Under the pieces are notes generated by a model. The model did no database searches. It had not been told where the DNA came from and was given only the letters and a program-made list of their open reading frames with translations. This document shows positions 26,578 to 34,793 of a stretch of 50,156 bases of DNA, piece after piece (within the stretch, counting starts at the first letter, position 1; each line of letters begins with the position of its first letter). The translations under genes and the position numbers were made by a program. Source of the DNA: Pseudoxanthomonas koreensis (GTDB lineage: Bacteria > Pseudomonadota > Gammaproteobacteria > Xanthomonadales > Xanthomonadaceae); contig NZ_PDWM01000021.1 of assembly GCF_010093225.1 (NCBI RefSeq), positions 1 through 50,156 of the forward strand, in the 5' to 3' direction.

Positions 26578-27933
26578 ATGGCCAAGTTCCGTTTCACCGA
26601 CGACACCGTGCGCAAAGCCCAAGGGGCCCCCGCCCGCCCGGTTATCCACTACGACATGCCGGCCGAGTCGGGCAAAGGCGACTACGTGCGCGGCTTCGCC
26701 CTTCAGGTGACCCCGGCCGGCACCCGGACCTTCCTGCTGGTCTACGTGGCCAAGGCCACCGGCCAAGAGCGCCGCATGGTGGTGGGGGCCTACCCCGCCC
26801 TTTCCCTGTCTGCCGCCCGTAAGCGCGCCGAGGAACTGCGGTCCCTCGTCGTGGCTGGCCGCGACCCGTGGCAGGAACAGAAGGAATCCCGGGCGACCGC
26901 TCAGGCCAAGAAGGCCACAGACCAGCACACCTTGGGCGGGCTATTGGATGCCTACTGCGATGCGCTGGACCGGGCCAAGAAGCCGAGCGCGGCCGGCGTG
27001 CGCCGGGAACTGAAAGCCACCATTGCCGATCCGTTCCCCAAGCTCTGGAAGATGCCAGCGGCGGACGTGACGCTGGATGACCTGGTGAAGCCCCTGAACC
27101 GACTGACCCGTGCCGAGAAGTGGCGGCAGGCGGAAAAGACCCGCAGCTACCTGCGCGCGGCTTACACGATGGCGGCGGCCTCCCGAGGGAAGGCCAATGC
27201 GTCGGACCTGTTTACTGCCTACGCGCGCCTCCCTAACGTCGCCCGCGACCTGACCACGGTTGACCGGCCACGCATGGACGACGTTCAGGCCGACGAGGCC
27301 GAGGGAGAAGCCAAGCGGCCTCTCTCCCAGCCTGAGCTGGCGGCCTACTGGCAGCGCATCCGCGAGATGCAGACGCCCGCCGGTGCCCTGCTCCGCTTCC
27401 ACCTGCTGTCCGGGGCCCAGCGTTGCGCCCAGCTGGCAAGACTGACCGAGGCACACATAGACGGCGACGTGGCCGTGATCCGGGATATCAAAGGACGCCG
27501 CCGGCAGGCGCGCCGGCATGAAGTGCCCCTTACTCCAGAAGCTCTCGACGCACTGGACGCCATGCGAGGCGAAGCCGGCCCCCACCTGTTCACCTTGAAC
27601 GGCGGAAAGACCGGCGCGGGGCTGCACCAGGTACGCCGGGTAATGCTCACGGTCGCGCAGGCGATGGTCGAGGCTGGAGAGGTGGCCGAGACGTTCACCC
27701 CGGGCGAAATCCGAATCACGGTCGAGACGCGCCTACAGGCTGCGGGCGTGCCGATGGAAACCCGCGCGCACCTGCAATCGCACGGTCTCGGGGGCGTTCA
27801 GAACAAGCACTACGCCAAACATGACTTCGCGGCAGAGAAGCGCGAGGCGTTGGAGAAGCTGCGCTCCCTGTGCGAGCCGGTGCCCGACAACGTGACTCCT
27901 ATCGCTCCCCGCGCCAAGACTAAGGCGGCTTGA
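26578..27933 (+). CDS. int: Tyrosine-recombinase integrase of the satellite
   Basis: This 451-residue integrase has an N-terminal arm-binding domain (DUF4102-like: LQVTPAGTRTFLLVYVAKATG and MVVGAYPALSLSAARKRAEELR). The core-binding region is about 115-235. The catalytic domain has the first Arg in SGAQRCAQLARL near 279, a second Arg in GEIRITVETRL near 378 (the usual His three residues before it is Gly), then SHGLGGVQNKHYAKHD near 402-416 with His and the nucleophile Tyr. Such integrases insert into tRNA 3' ends, matching tRNA-Cys here. The ATG follows a good site (GCAGGAG). The gene is next to attL, away from the intact tRNA. It is followed with a 2-nt gap by the next gene. Confidence 0.93.
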   Translation: MAKFRFTDDTVRKAQGAPARPVIHYDMPAESGKGDYVRGFALQVTPAGTRTFLLVYVAKATGQERRMVVGAYPALSLSAARKRAEELRSLVVAGRDPWQEQKESRATAQAKKATDQHTLGGLLDAYCDALDRAKKPSAAGVRRELKATIADPFPKLWKMPAADVTLDDLVKPLNRLTRAEKWRQAEKTRSYLRAAYTMAAASRGKANASDLFTAYARLPNVARDLTTVDRPRMDDVQADEAEGEAKRPLSQPELAAYWQRIREMQTPAGALLRFHLLSGAQRCAQLARLTEAHIDGDVAVIRDIKGRRRQARRHEVPLTPEALDALDAMRGEAGPHLFTLNGGKTGAGLHQVRRVMLTVAQAMVEAGEVAETFTPGEIRITVETRLQAAGVPMETRAHLQSHGLGGVQNKHYAKHDFAAEKREALEKLRSLCEPVPDNVTPIAPRAKTKAA

Positions 27934-27935
27934 CG

Positions 27936-28376
27936 ATGACCACTGAGAACAACCGCCCGCAAAGCCTGCTTCGCCGATTCGATGAAACCCGTAAAGGAGA
28001 CGACCGCAAGCTGCTGTTTCGTGCAGTCGCGGAGCGAGTTAAGACCGGCCTACTGACCCATGATGAAGCTGAATTGATTGCCGGGTGGTTTGAGCGGCTT
28101 GCCGACGGCGAAAAGCCGGCAAAGGTTCTTCTTGGCGAAACGAGGGGGCGTAAGGCTGGCAGCAACGGCGTCAAATATCTGAAGGGGCAGGATGTATCCC
28201 TCCCCGATCATGTCGATTTGTGCTGGTCGCTACGGCAATGGATTGACCGGACCGGAGATGAAGATCGGATTTTTAGGGAAGCGGCAGCTAGGTTTGGCTG
28301 CACGAAAGACCATATCGAACGCATCTACGCCGAACATTTGCCCACGCTGGGGCCCGATCCGAGCCTAGAGAAATAA
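27936..28376 (+). CDS. Hypothetical satellite protein
   Basis: This 146-residue protein of unknown function starts 2 nt after the integrase stop. The ATG at 27936 is preferred over a TTG at 27930 that overlaps it in frame. The N-terminal half is charged and helical (LLRRFDETRKGDDRKLLFRAVAERVKTGLL). The C-terminal part REAAARFGCTKDHIERIYAEH looks like a helix-turn-helix. It is followed by a run of seven T without a clear stem, and a ~70-nt gap before the next gene. A regulatory role is possible but not shown. Confidence 0.75.
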   Translation: MTTENNRPQSLLRRFDETRKGDDRKLLFRAVAERVKTGLLTHDEAELIAGWFERLADGEKPAKVLLGETRGRKAGSNGVKYLKGQDVSLPDHVDLCWSLRQWIDRTGDEDRIFREAAARFGCTKDHIERIYAEHLPTLGPDPSLEK

Positions 28377-28446
28377 CGGCTTTTTTTATTCCGAGGACTT
28401 TGCATTTTCATAGGCAGCGCCCCCCAAATGAACCGGAGCGCTGCAC

Positions 28447-28677
28447 ATGCAAACCGATACAAACCCCGTCCGCCAGTGGGATTCCATCGCGGATGACAAC
28501 GCAACTCCTGTGGAGGCCGCCCGCTGGATTCGGCGGTCCCCGGAAACCCTGAAGCGCTGGCGCAGGATGCGGGTCGGCCCGCCATTCTTCACGGTCCAAG
28601 GCCGCGTCTTTTACTCCAAGCGCCAACTGCAGGCTTGGATCGAGCAGCAGCGAGACAACTCGCAGGCGGGTGCGTGA
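28447..28677 (+). CDS. MerR/AlpA-type helix-turn-helix protein, excisionase-like
   Basis: This 76-residue protein contains TPVEAARWIRRSPETLKRWRRM and GPPFFTVQGRVFYSKRQLQAWI, the pattern of a small winged-helix DNA-binding domain used by excisionases and AlpA-type activators. In P4-like satellites such proteins switch on excision and replication. It begins after a 70-nt AT-richer gap, which probably holds the promoter of the rightward operon, and has CCGGAGC as ribosome site. It overlaps the next gene by 1 nt (TGATG). Confidence 0.8.
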   Translation: MQTDTNPVRQWDSIADDNATPVEAARWIRRSPETLKRWRRMRVGPPFFTVQGRVFYSKRQLQAWIEQQRDNSQAGA

Positions 28678-28850
28678 TGAATATCACCATCACCCGCCCG
28701 TCCGTATCGGCCCACCTGCTAGTCCTGGCTGCCGTTGTCGCGGTCCGCGCAGTCCAGACCGCCAACCCGCCGAATCCGGCGTTGATCGACGCTGTCACCC
28801 GGTTGGTGAACTTGGCAACGGAAGCCATGGACCGCGAGGTGACTGCATGA
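28677..28850 (+). CDS. Small hypothetical satellite protein
   Basis: This is a 57-residue protein with a hydrophobic stretch (LLVLAAVVAVRAV, residues about 13-25) that may be one membrane segment, then a helical tail. It overlaps both neighbours (TGATG before, ATGA after), so translation is coupled. The function is unknown. Confidence 0.65.
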   Translation: MNITITRPSVSAHLLVLAAVVAVRAVQTANPPNPALIDAVTRLVNLATEAMDREVTA

Positions 28851-29071
28851 ACACCGCAGCCCACCTGAGCCAACTGCAAGCCCTGCACGCCCCGCGCGCT
28901 GCTGACCTGCTCCGCCCTCTTGTCGATATTGGCGATGGGCTGGCGGCCGCGTTTGCGACGCTACACCGCGACCCGCATCCGGCTGCCGCTGAGCAGCTCG
29001 CCATTCGCCTTGAAGGTGCCCGTCGGCACGTTCTCAAACTCGCAGACGCCCTGCGCAAGGAGGGAGTATGA
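28847..29071 (+). CDS. Small hypothetical satellite protein
   Basis: This is a 74-residue, strongly helical protein (LSQLQALHAPRAADLLRPL and AAEQLAIRLEGARRHVLKLADALRK). It overlaps the previous and next genes by 4 nt each (ATGA). The position in a tight replication operon suggests a phage-type accessory role. No family was recognised. Confidence 0.68.
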   Translation: MNTAAHLSQLQALHAPRAADLLRPLVDIGDGLAAAFATLHRDPHPAAAEQLAIRLEGARRHVLKLADALRKEGV

Positions 29072-29349
29072 CCCTCCAAAACGAGCGCGCCCCGGCCGCT
29101 GGTAACGGTCGAGGCGCAGGTACTGAGCTGGCGAGCGGAGTACCCCTTGATATTACTAAGCATATCCAACGCCTACAACGCCGGCTCAGTGCCTTTGCGC
29201 TGGCCGTAGATGTTGCCTGCGATGACGTAGAAACCGTCCAGCGCCACGCCAACACCTTGGCCGGCGGATTCGGCCTGACTGACGAGGAACGGCACGACCT
29301 GAACAAGATCGCCGCCCGGCTTTTCGACGCTCGGGTGGTGCTCGGATGA
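29068..29349 (+). CDS. Small hypothetical satellite protein
   Basis: This is a 93-residue protein with a polar Gly/Ala-rich N-terminus followed by two amphipathic helices (ITKHIQRLQRRLSAFALAVDVACDDVE and TDEERHDLNKIAARLFDARVVL). It overlaps both neighbours by 4 nt. No family was recognised. Confidence 0.68.
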   Translation: MTLQNERAPAAGNGRGAGTELASGVPLDITKHIQRLQRRLSAFALAVDVACDDVETVQRHANTLAGGFGLTDEERHDLNKIAARLFDARVVLG

Positions 29350-30971
29350 ACATCATGGACGACTCGTGGATGGACCCCAACCTGGCCGAGATTCCGGCTT
29401 CCGTTGAGGTGACTGACTCCGAAGGCAGGCCGCGACGCCAGCCGGACATTCTCTTGGACCTTGGCTGCCGCCATGAACTGTTCCACGCTCCTGATGGGAC
29501 CGCCTATGCCCGCACGGGTGTGGCCGTACACGCGGTCGAGTCACCCGGCTACCGCGAGGTGTTGGCGGGGGAATACTTCGCCCTGACCGAGCGTGGATGC
29601 AATCGCAACGCCCTGAGCGATGCGGTCACTACCCTGACGAGCATCGCCAAGTTCAGGGGGGAGTGCCGCAAGGTCTGGATGCGAGTTGGTGACGCTAATG
29701 ACGGTCGTGACGGTTGTTCCGCCGTTTGCATTGATCCCGGCCGGGATGACTGGCGAATCATTGAGGTCACTGCCGATGGCTGGCACTGGTCGCAATCTCC
29801 CCCGATGTTCAGGCGATCCCGTGCCTTCGGGAAGATGCCCGAGCCCGCAACGCCAGACTTCGGTCGCCTGTGGAAGTACCTGAACGCCCCGGTCGCGCTT
29901 CGGCCTTTGGTCGCCGCGTTCCTGCTCTCTGCAATGCGGCCACGTGGCCCCTACCCCGTACTTGTGCTGGAAGGCGAACAGGGCACCGGCAAGAGCACGT
30001 TCTCCCGCGTGCTGAAGATGATCGCGGACCCGTCTGCGGCGCTGGTGCGCTCCCCGCCGAAAGATACCCGCGACCTACTGGTGGGCGCACTGAACGCATG
30101 GCTCTTGGCCTTGGATAACCTGTCCTTCCTTGGGCCTGACTTGTCCGACTCGCTTTGCCGCATTGCCACTGGAGGAGCCATCTCTGAGCGCGCGCTCTAC
30201 TCCAACACGGACGAGGTGCTGGTCGAGGTGCAACGTCCGGTGGTCCTGAACGGCATCGAGGATCTAGCAGTACGCCCCGACCTGGCCGAACGCTCACTCC
30301 ATATCGAGCTGGACCTGATCCGCGAGCGGCGGACGGAAAGTGAGTTCTGGGAGTCCTTTGCCGCCGACTTGCCGCACATTTTGGGAGGGCTGCTGGCGGG
30401 GATCTCGATGGCAATTCGCGACCATCGGAACGTGAGGATCGAGCGCCTGCCGCGTATGGCTGATTTCGCGGTGTGGTCTGCCGCCGGGATGCCTGCCCTT
30501 GGGTTCACCGCCGACGAGTTCCTTAACGCTTACAGCAACAACTTGGACGAAGGACTGGGCGCTGGCGTGGATGGATCGCCGATGGGGCGCGTGCTGCTCA
30601 GCTTCATCCGGGCCCGTGCGGAGTGGTCGGGTACCGCTGCCGAACTGCTGTCTGCCCTTGCGGGCGTTGCCGAGGAATCTACCGTCCGGTCGCAAGGCTG
30701 GCCCAGGTCTCCCCGTGGCCTGTCTGGTGCCATTCGTCGACTCGCCCCGGCCCTGCGACTTCAAGGGATCGAGATCACCACGGATAGGAACGCCACGGCG
30801 CGCAACCTGCGCTTGTGCAGTACGGGGAAACAACCGTCACAACCGTCACAACCGTCATTTCGCCGGGAATCCAATGACGCAAATGACGCAAATGACGGTC
30901 ATCCCGCCAGTCTGCACAAGGAGCCGTGCCCCCACTGTGCTGGCGAAGGCTGCGCATGGTGCCGCCCATGA
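29346..30971 (+). CDS. P-loop replication ATPase (helicase-like) of the satellite
   Basis: This 541-residue protein has a conserved ATPase core: LVLEGEQGTGKSTFSRVLKMI (Walker A near 211-219), AWLLALDNLSFLG as a Walker B-like strand near 252-262, and PVVLNGIEDLAVRPDLAERSLHIELD with probable sensor and arginine-finger residues. The arrangement resembles superfamily 3 helicase-like replication proteins of prophages and satellites. No primase motif was recognised in the N-terminal ~170 residues. The C-terminus has CPHCAGEGCAWC, a possible zinc knuckle. The DNA contains 9-bp repeats at 29690-29716 and 30831-30902 that may form the origin, so the gene would carry its own start site. Confidence 0.85.
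   Translation: MNIMDDSWMDPNLAEIPASVEVTDSEGRPRRQPDILLDLGCRHELFHAPDGTAYARTGVAVHAVESPGYREVLAGEYFALTERGCNRNALSDAVTTLTSIAKFRGECRKVWMRVGDANDGRDGCSAVCIDPGRDDWRIIEVTADGWHWSQSPPMFRRSRAFGKMPEPATPDFGRLWKYLNAPVALRPLVAAFLLSAMRPRGPYPVLVLEGEQGTGKSTFSRVLKMIADPSAALVRSPPKDTRDLLVGALNAWLLALDNLSFLGPDLSDSLCRIATGGAISERALYSNTDEVLVEVQRPVVLNGIEDLAVRPDLAERSLHIELDLIRERRTESEFWESFAADLPHILGGLLAGISMAIRDHRNVRIERLPRMADFAVWSAAGMPALGFTADEFLNAYSNNLDEGLGAGVDGSPMGRVLLSFIRARAEWSGTAAELLSALAGVAEESTVRSQGWPRSPRGLSGAIRRLAPALRLQGIEITTDRNATARNLRLCSTGKQPSQPSQPSFRRESNDANDANDGHPASLHKEPCPHCAGEGCAWCRP
29690..29716 (-). repeat. 9-bp iteron-like repeats, cluster 1
   Basis: Three consecutive 9-mers (TGACGCTAA, TGACGGTCG, TGACGGTTG) share TGACGsT. 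The last is the exact reverse complement of the 9-mer repeated at 30831-30857. Confidence 0.5.
30831..30902 (+). repeat. 9-bp iteron-like repeats, cluster 2 (candidate satellite origin)
   Basis: CAACCGTCA is present in three perfect tandem copies (30831-30857). After 15 nt come three copies of AATGACG(CA/GT) (30873-30899), the inverted form of the core ACCGTCATT. The cluster is in the low-complexity C-terminal part of the ATPase gene, encoding QPSQPSQPS and NDANDAND. Direct plus inverted short repeats beside a replication protein are typical of replication origins. Confidence 0.55.
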
Positions 30972-31381
30972 CCGGGCTGACCTTGCGGGAGGCTGCCCGG
31001 GCGTTGGGCATCTCGCCCCGGACATTGCGCCGATGGCTCAGTGCCGGCGCTCCGGTTGCACGCCGAGGCCGGAGAGGTACAGGTGGCGCAGCACTGATTG
31101 ACCCCCACGCCGTGCTCGCGTGGCGGGATACCTGTGACGCCGACGCGGCCTTGCAGGCTTTTGCCGGGCGCGTCCCTGAACTGGTCGCCTGCGCGATAGC
31201 CGAGGCTCACCGCATGATCGAAGGCCCGCACAAACGAGCTACCGCCGGCGCACTGGCGGGAACCTGGTTCATCGTCTCGGCCGCGTTGACCGACGCGCTG
31301 AGGCAGCAGGTTCCGACGATCCCCGAGATCGGCAACGTGCCCCGCGAGATCGAGCGACTTAGGAAATGCGCCACCGAATGA
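30968..31381 (+). CDS. Nu1-like winged-helix DNA-binding protein (possible small-terminase homologue)
   Basis: This 137-residue protein has an N-terminal winged helix-turn-helix (LREAARALGISPRTLRRWLSAGAPVARRG) followed by GGAALIDPHAVLAWRD. This matches the layout of lambda Nu1 and related packaging proteins: recognition helix, wing, then a VIKWY-like helix. The rest is helical (TAGALAGTWFIVSAALTDALRQQ). It overlaps the ATPase gene by 4 nt and is 76 nt before the capsid gene. As a Nu1-like protein it could direct packaging of satellite DNA; a transcriptional regulator is the alternative. Confidence 0.7.
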   Translation: MTGLTLREAARALGISPRTLRRWLSAGAPVARRGRRGTGGAALIDPHAVLAWRDTCDADAALQAFAGRVPELVACAIAEAHRMIEGPHKRATAGALAGTWFIVSAALTDALRQQVPTIPEIGNVPREIERLRKCATE

Positions 31382-31457
31382 CCTATTAGAAGCACTTGTG
31401 GCCAACTGGCCATGCCGCGTCGAGACGACGCCGCCCCTCCTCTCAATGGAATAGACC

Positions 31458-32459
31458 ATGGACCACCTGCAGCACGCCGCCCTTTCCCGCGCGCACACCG
31501 CGCTCACCGTCGCCATGAACGGCGCAACCGAATCTTCCATCACCAACAAGGCGGCCGCCTTTGTGGAAGGCGCACTGACCGTGATGCGCGCCGGCCGTGC
31601 TGACGCTGCTGAGGGCCACCTGAGCCGGCACGCGAACCCACTTGTTTCGAAGGCCAGCGCTGAGATCGTCGATGGTCGCTGGGGGGAGGGCGCTGCTGCC
31701 GAGCTTGCCGCCAGCTACATCGAGTCGCACGCCGGCGGCAGTCTGCTGGATCAAATCGCGCGGTATGCGGCAGTTATCCCCGGCAACCTGAATTATGCCT
31801 TGGCCGCCTCTGGATTCACTGCGAACGTAGTCGCTGAAGGCTTCCCGATCGCGGTAAAGAATGCCGGCATCACTGTGGCCGATGCTGACCCGATCAAGGC
31901 TGCTGCGATAACGGTTCTCACGCAGGAGCTCGCGCGCGCTGCCGGCACGCGCATCTTTGAAACCGAACTTACGTCGTCGGTACTGGGTGCGACCAATGCG
32001 GCTGTCATCAGCTCGCTGACCGACACGTCCAGCACCATCGTCGCCGGGACTGGCGACCCGGTGGCTGACCTTCGCACTGCGCTTCAGGCAGCGCCGTCGA
32101 GCGCGGGCTATGTGGTGGCTGCCTCGCCCGGAACGGTTGCCGCATTGGCCCTGAGCGATGCCAACAAGTCTGGCTTGGGTATCTCCGGCGGGGAGCTGGT
32201 GCCCGGCGTGTCCATCGTCCCCGTGACTGGCATCGCTGGCATCACCGTTATTCCGGCAAGCCTGCTTGCACTGCGCGATTACGGCCTTGTCCTGCGTTCG
32301 GCAGGTCACGCTAGTGTGGATTTTAGAGATAGCCCAACTGCGCCCGCTGAGCTGGTGTCCCTCTTCACCACCAACTGCCTGGGCCTTATGGCGACCCGGA
32401 CCTTCCTGCTGACCGCTGCACCGGATGCCAACCTGGTGATCGTGCAGGAATCGCCGTAA
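31458..32459 (+). CDS. HK97-type major capsid protein
   Basis: This 333-residue protein has an N-terminal ~90-residue helical part (FVEGALTVMRAGRADAAEGHL), reminiscent of a delta/scaffold domain. The HK97-fold core follows: SLLDQIARYAAVIPG, ANVVAEGFPIAVKN, an A-domain with VIPASLLALRDYGLVLR, and the C-terminal strand region LVSLFTTNCLGLMATRTFLL, which matches the usual capsid ending. A protease gene of the same phage module overlaps it by 1 nt, which strengthens the call. Such a gene in a 9-kb element implies self-made, probably small, capsids. The ATG at 31458 follows GGAATAG. Confidence 0.78.
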   Translation: MDHLQHAALSRAHTALTVAMNGATESSITNKAAAFVEGALTVMRAGRADAAEGHLSRHANPLVSKASAEIVDGRWGEGAAAELAASYIESHAGGSLLDQIARYAAVIPGNLNYALAASGFTANVVAEGFPIAVKNAGITVADADPIKAAAITVLTQELARAAGTRIFETELTSSVLGATNAAVISSLTDTSSTIVAGTGDPVADLRTALQAAPSSAGYVVAASPGTVAALALSDANKSGLGISGGELVPGVSIVPVTGIAGITVIPASLLALRDYGLVLRSAGHASVDFRDSPTAPAELVSLFTTNCLGLMATRTFLLTAAPDANLVIVQESP

Positions 32460-33025
32460 TGACCACCATCGCACAAGAGGTCGCATCACTGCGGCGACGG
32501 CTGGACGTACTGGAAGGCCGCGCGATGGTGCAGAAGCGGATGGACCTGCAACTGGCGCACGTCCAGAAGTTCATGAGCGACGGCAAGCGGGTCATTACCG
32601 GCCTTGCCACTACGCGGAACGTTGACCGCCACGGCGACGTTGTAGAGCCATCCGGCGGCCGGTGGAAGCTGCCGCTGCCGCTGCTCTGGATGCACTCCCA
32701 CGCCCAGCCCATCGGCTGGGTCCGCGAGGCGACCGCGACCAGTGACGGCATCCGGATCAAAGCCGAGGTTGCCAGTGGCATCGCCAAGGCCGATGAGGTC
32801 TGGCAGCTGGTGGATGCCGGTTTAGTAGACGGGTTCAGCATCGGATTCCTTGGAATCAAGGGCGAACCCATCGGCACTGGCACGCGCTGGAAGTCTTGGG
32901 AATGGCTGGAGTGCAGCGTTGTGACGATTCCAAGCAACCGTGAATCCAAGATCGGCAAGAGCAAAGGCGGCATTCCTCTTGTCGACATGCGCGGCGCAGT
33001 CCGCCTAATCAGGAGCAATCCATGA
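32459..33025 (+). CDS. HK97-family prohead protease
   Basis: This 188-residue protein has the U35-type pattern: ITGLATTRNVDRHGDVVEP, LLWMHSHAQPIGWV with the catalytic His near 78, DGFSIGFLGIKGEP with the Ser near 126, and WLECSVVTIPSNRES. A short coiled coil (EVASLRRRLDVLEGRAMVQKR) precedes the fold. It would cleave capsid and scaffold during maturation. The order capsid then protease is the reverse of most HK97-like modules. It overlaps both neighbours by 1-4 nt. Confidence 0.9.
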   Translation: MTTIAQEVASLRRRLDVLEGRAMVQKRMDLQLAHVQKFMSDGKRVITGLATTRNVDRHGDVVEPSGGRWKLPLPLLWMHSHAQPIGWVREATATSDGIRIKAEVASGIAKADEVWQLVDAGLVDGFSIGFLGIKGEPIGTGTRWKSWEWLECSVVTIPSNRESKIGKSKGGIPLVDMRGAVRLIRSNP

Positions 33026-33306
33026 ACGAACACGACACTGAAGTATTTTTTCTGCCCACCGACCCGGAGCATCGCCATCCAGTGACCGGCGCTCAAATCC
33101 TCTCCGCCGCACGGGCAGCATTCGAACGGGCTTACGTGTCCGCATGTCGGCAGCTAGCGATCCAGCCGGGCGAGCACGCAGAGCGCATGGGTTCGATCAC
33201 GCCGGACGGCACATGGATGAGCGCGACCGTTACCGATGGTCTAGGACGCAAGCGGACCACCGCGTCCCGTGTGGTTTACCCCGGAATGGATGGGGTGCTG
33301 CACTGA
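33022..33306 (+). CDS. Hypothetical satellite protein
   Basis: This 94-residue protein has no recognised family. It has an acidic start (MNEHDTEVFFLPTD), a helix (ILSAARAAFERAYVSACRQLA) and a basic, strand-rich end (TVTDGLGRKRTTASRVVYPG). It overlaps the protease gene by 4 nt, so it is probably part of the head-assembly module. A 96-nt spacer with a run of eight G follows. Confidence 0.7.
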   Translation: MNEHDTEVFFLPTDPEHRHPVTGAQILSAARAAFERAYVSACRQLAIQPGEHAERMGSITPDGTWMSATVTDGLGRKRTTASRVVYPGMDGVLH

Positions 33307-33402
33307 CCGTCGGGGGGGGCCGTTCAGCAATTGGGGCATTCATCCCCGGAACCCGCATCGACCCGTGCACATCTTGAACTGCCCGTTTTCTCTGGAAAGA
33401 CC

Positions 33403-33828
33403 ATGCCCCGACCTGCCGCCAACCTGAACCTCTTTCCGCCCGCCCCCGATGGCATGACCCCGGAACAGGTAGCGCGGTGGGACGCGACCGTGCGCAGCTT
33501 CCCGACCGATTGGTTCAAGGCTTCGGACCTGCCGCTGCTGACGGAGCTGATCCGCGCGCACAGCATGGCAGACGACCTGGCCGAGCGAATCGCATCGACT
33601 ACGGACCTGGCCGAGTTAAAGACCCTGCTGGGGCTGCGAGATATGGAGGCACGCCGGGCTGCATCCATCTCAGTGAAGCTGCGCCTCCCGCCCCAGAGCC
33701 GCTCAGACCGCCACCTAGCCGGCCGTATGGCCCGTGATGCCGGCGGGACGCGCCCGTGGGAGTTCAACGCCTTCGACGAGTTCGACAACGATCCCGACCG
33801 CATCTTCTCTAGGAAAAAAACCCAGTGA
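33403..33828 (+). CDS. P27-family-like phage terminase small subunit
   Basis: The ATG at 33403, after GGAAAGA, gives 141 residues; an upstream TTG at 33331 is less likely. The pattern MTPEQVARWDATVRSFPTDWFKASDLPLLTELIRAHSMADDLAERI and the later LRLPPQSR matches P27-type small terminase subunits. These recognise the packaging site and hand DNA to the large subunit. In satellites the small terminase redirects the helper's large terminase to satellite DNA. No large subunit is encoded here, so a helper's would be needed. It overlaps the next gene by 4 nt (GTGA). Confidence 0.82.
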   Translation: MPRPAANLNLFPPAPDGMTPEQVARWDATVRSFPTDWFKASDLPLLTELIRAHSMADDLAERIASTTDLAELKTLLGLRDMEARRAASISVKLRLPPQSRSDRHLAGRMARDAGGTRPWEFNAFDEFDNDPDRIFSRKKTQ

Positions 33829-34085
33829 CCTACGACCCGCATTTCGTCATGGAAACTCTCCCGGCACTCCCGTCCGAAATGAGCCCCGGCGCTGCTGCCT
33901 TGTGGGCCGCTAACGTCCTAATGATCTCTGGCGTCGAACGCGGATGGCCGATGGATGAAGTGGCCGACCTGCTGTTTACACTGGCGGCGTTCTCGGCCGT
34001 GAATCGGAACACCGACGACGAACTACACGCCAGCCTGCAAGCCAAGCTGGACACAATCCGCAGCGCTCAGGCAGCTAAGAACTAA
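33825..34085 (+). CDS. Hypothetical satellite protein, GTG start
   Basis: This 86-residue acidic helical protein (GAAALWAANVLMISGVERGWPMDEVADLLFTLAAFSAVN) belongs to no recognised family. The GTG start overlaps the terminase stop by 4 nt, with AGGA ahead of it. Between a small terminase and an HNH nuclease it may be a packaging accessory protein. Confidence 0.68.
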   Translation: MTYDPHFVMETLPALPSEMSPGAAALWAANVLMISGVERGWPMDEVADLLFTLAAFSAVNRNTDDELHASLQAKLDTIRSAQAAKN

Positions 34086-34453
34086 TGCCCGACCTCCCGC
34101 CCAGTCACCGGCCAGCGCCTCCCCGGAAGCCCTTTGGTAATTCCAGAACAGCTGCGAACCGGCTAACCGGGCGAGCCCTTCAGCGGCGGAACGCACGCAT
34201 CGCTTTGCGGGACGGCTTCACCTGTCAGGAGTGCGGCAGGGTCACAGAGTCCGGGGAAGTCGATCACCGCGTACCGCTCGCCAAAGGAGGCACCGAGGAT
34301 GACTTAAATTGTCAGTGGCTCTGCGCGGAGCCCTGTCACCGTAACAAGACCATCCGCGAGAACGGCGGCAAGGCGAGGCTAGCCATCGGGCCGGATGGCT
34401 TCCCGGTATCGGCCCGCATCGCGGCCCGGAAGGGTGGGCACTGGGACCGATGA
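34085..34453 (+). CDS. HNH endonuclease, packaging-associated
   Basis: This 122-residue protein has a basic N-terminus and a compact HNH domain: LRDGFTCQECGR, VDHRVPLAKGGTEDDLNCQWLC and CHRNK, with paired cysteines for a structural zinc. HNH proteins of this size are encoded beside terminase genes in cos-type HK97-like phages and are needed for cutting during packaging. It overlaps the previous gene by 1 nt and is the last clear gene of the island operon. Confidence 0.88.
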   Translation: MPDLPPSHRPAPPRKPFGNSRTAANRLTGRALQRRNARIALRDGFTCQECGRVTESGEVDHRVPLAKGGTEDDLNCQWLCAEPCHRNKTIRENGGKARLAIGPDGFPVSARIAARKGGHWDR

Positions 34454-34544
34454 CCGCGGGGGGCGTCCGCCGAACGAGAGCTCGAAGCCTAGGACACCGT
34501 GCGCGCCGCTAACTTCTAGCGTCCACGCATCGTGGATGCCCTTC

Positions 34545-34793
34545 CTATGCCGGCGTGACACTAGGGCAAGGCCTGGCGGTTCGCCTACGGAGCGCAAGCA
34601 GCCGCGCCTCGACCTGCCGCTTCCCGTGCTCGATGGAGCCGCACACGCCTTCCAGCGGCGGCAGCGGAGCCTTCTTGCGGCCCCGGTTAATCGTCACTAG
34701 TCCCGGTCGCACGACCGCCAGGCAGGCGAAGTTGCGATAGAGGCATGACTGCCCATTAGAGTCAGACCAGCGGCAGTTGTCGGGAAGCGCCAT
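34545..34793 (-). CDS. Doubtful small ORF, possible satellite protein
   Basis: This 82-residue frame starts MALPDNCRWSDSNGQSCLYRN and has phage-like codon use for about 65 codons. It is opposite in direction to all other island genes. The ribosome site is weak. No family was recognised. Confidence 0.3.
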   Translation of the reverse strand: MALPDNCRWSDSNGQSCLYRNFACLAVVRPGLVTINRGRKKAPLPPLEGVCGSIEHGKRQVEARLLALRRRTARPCPSVTPA

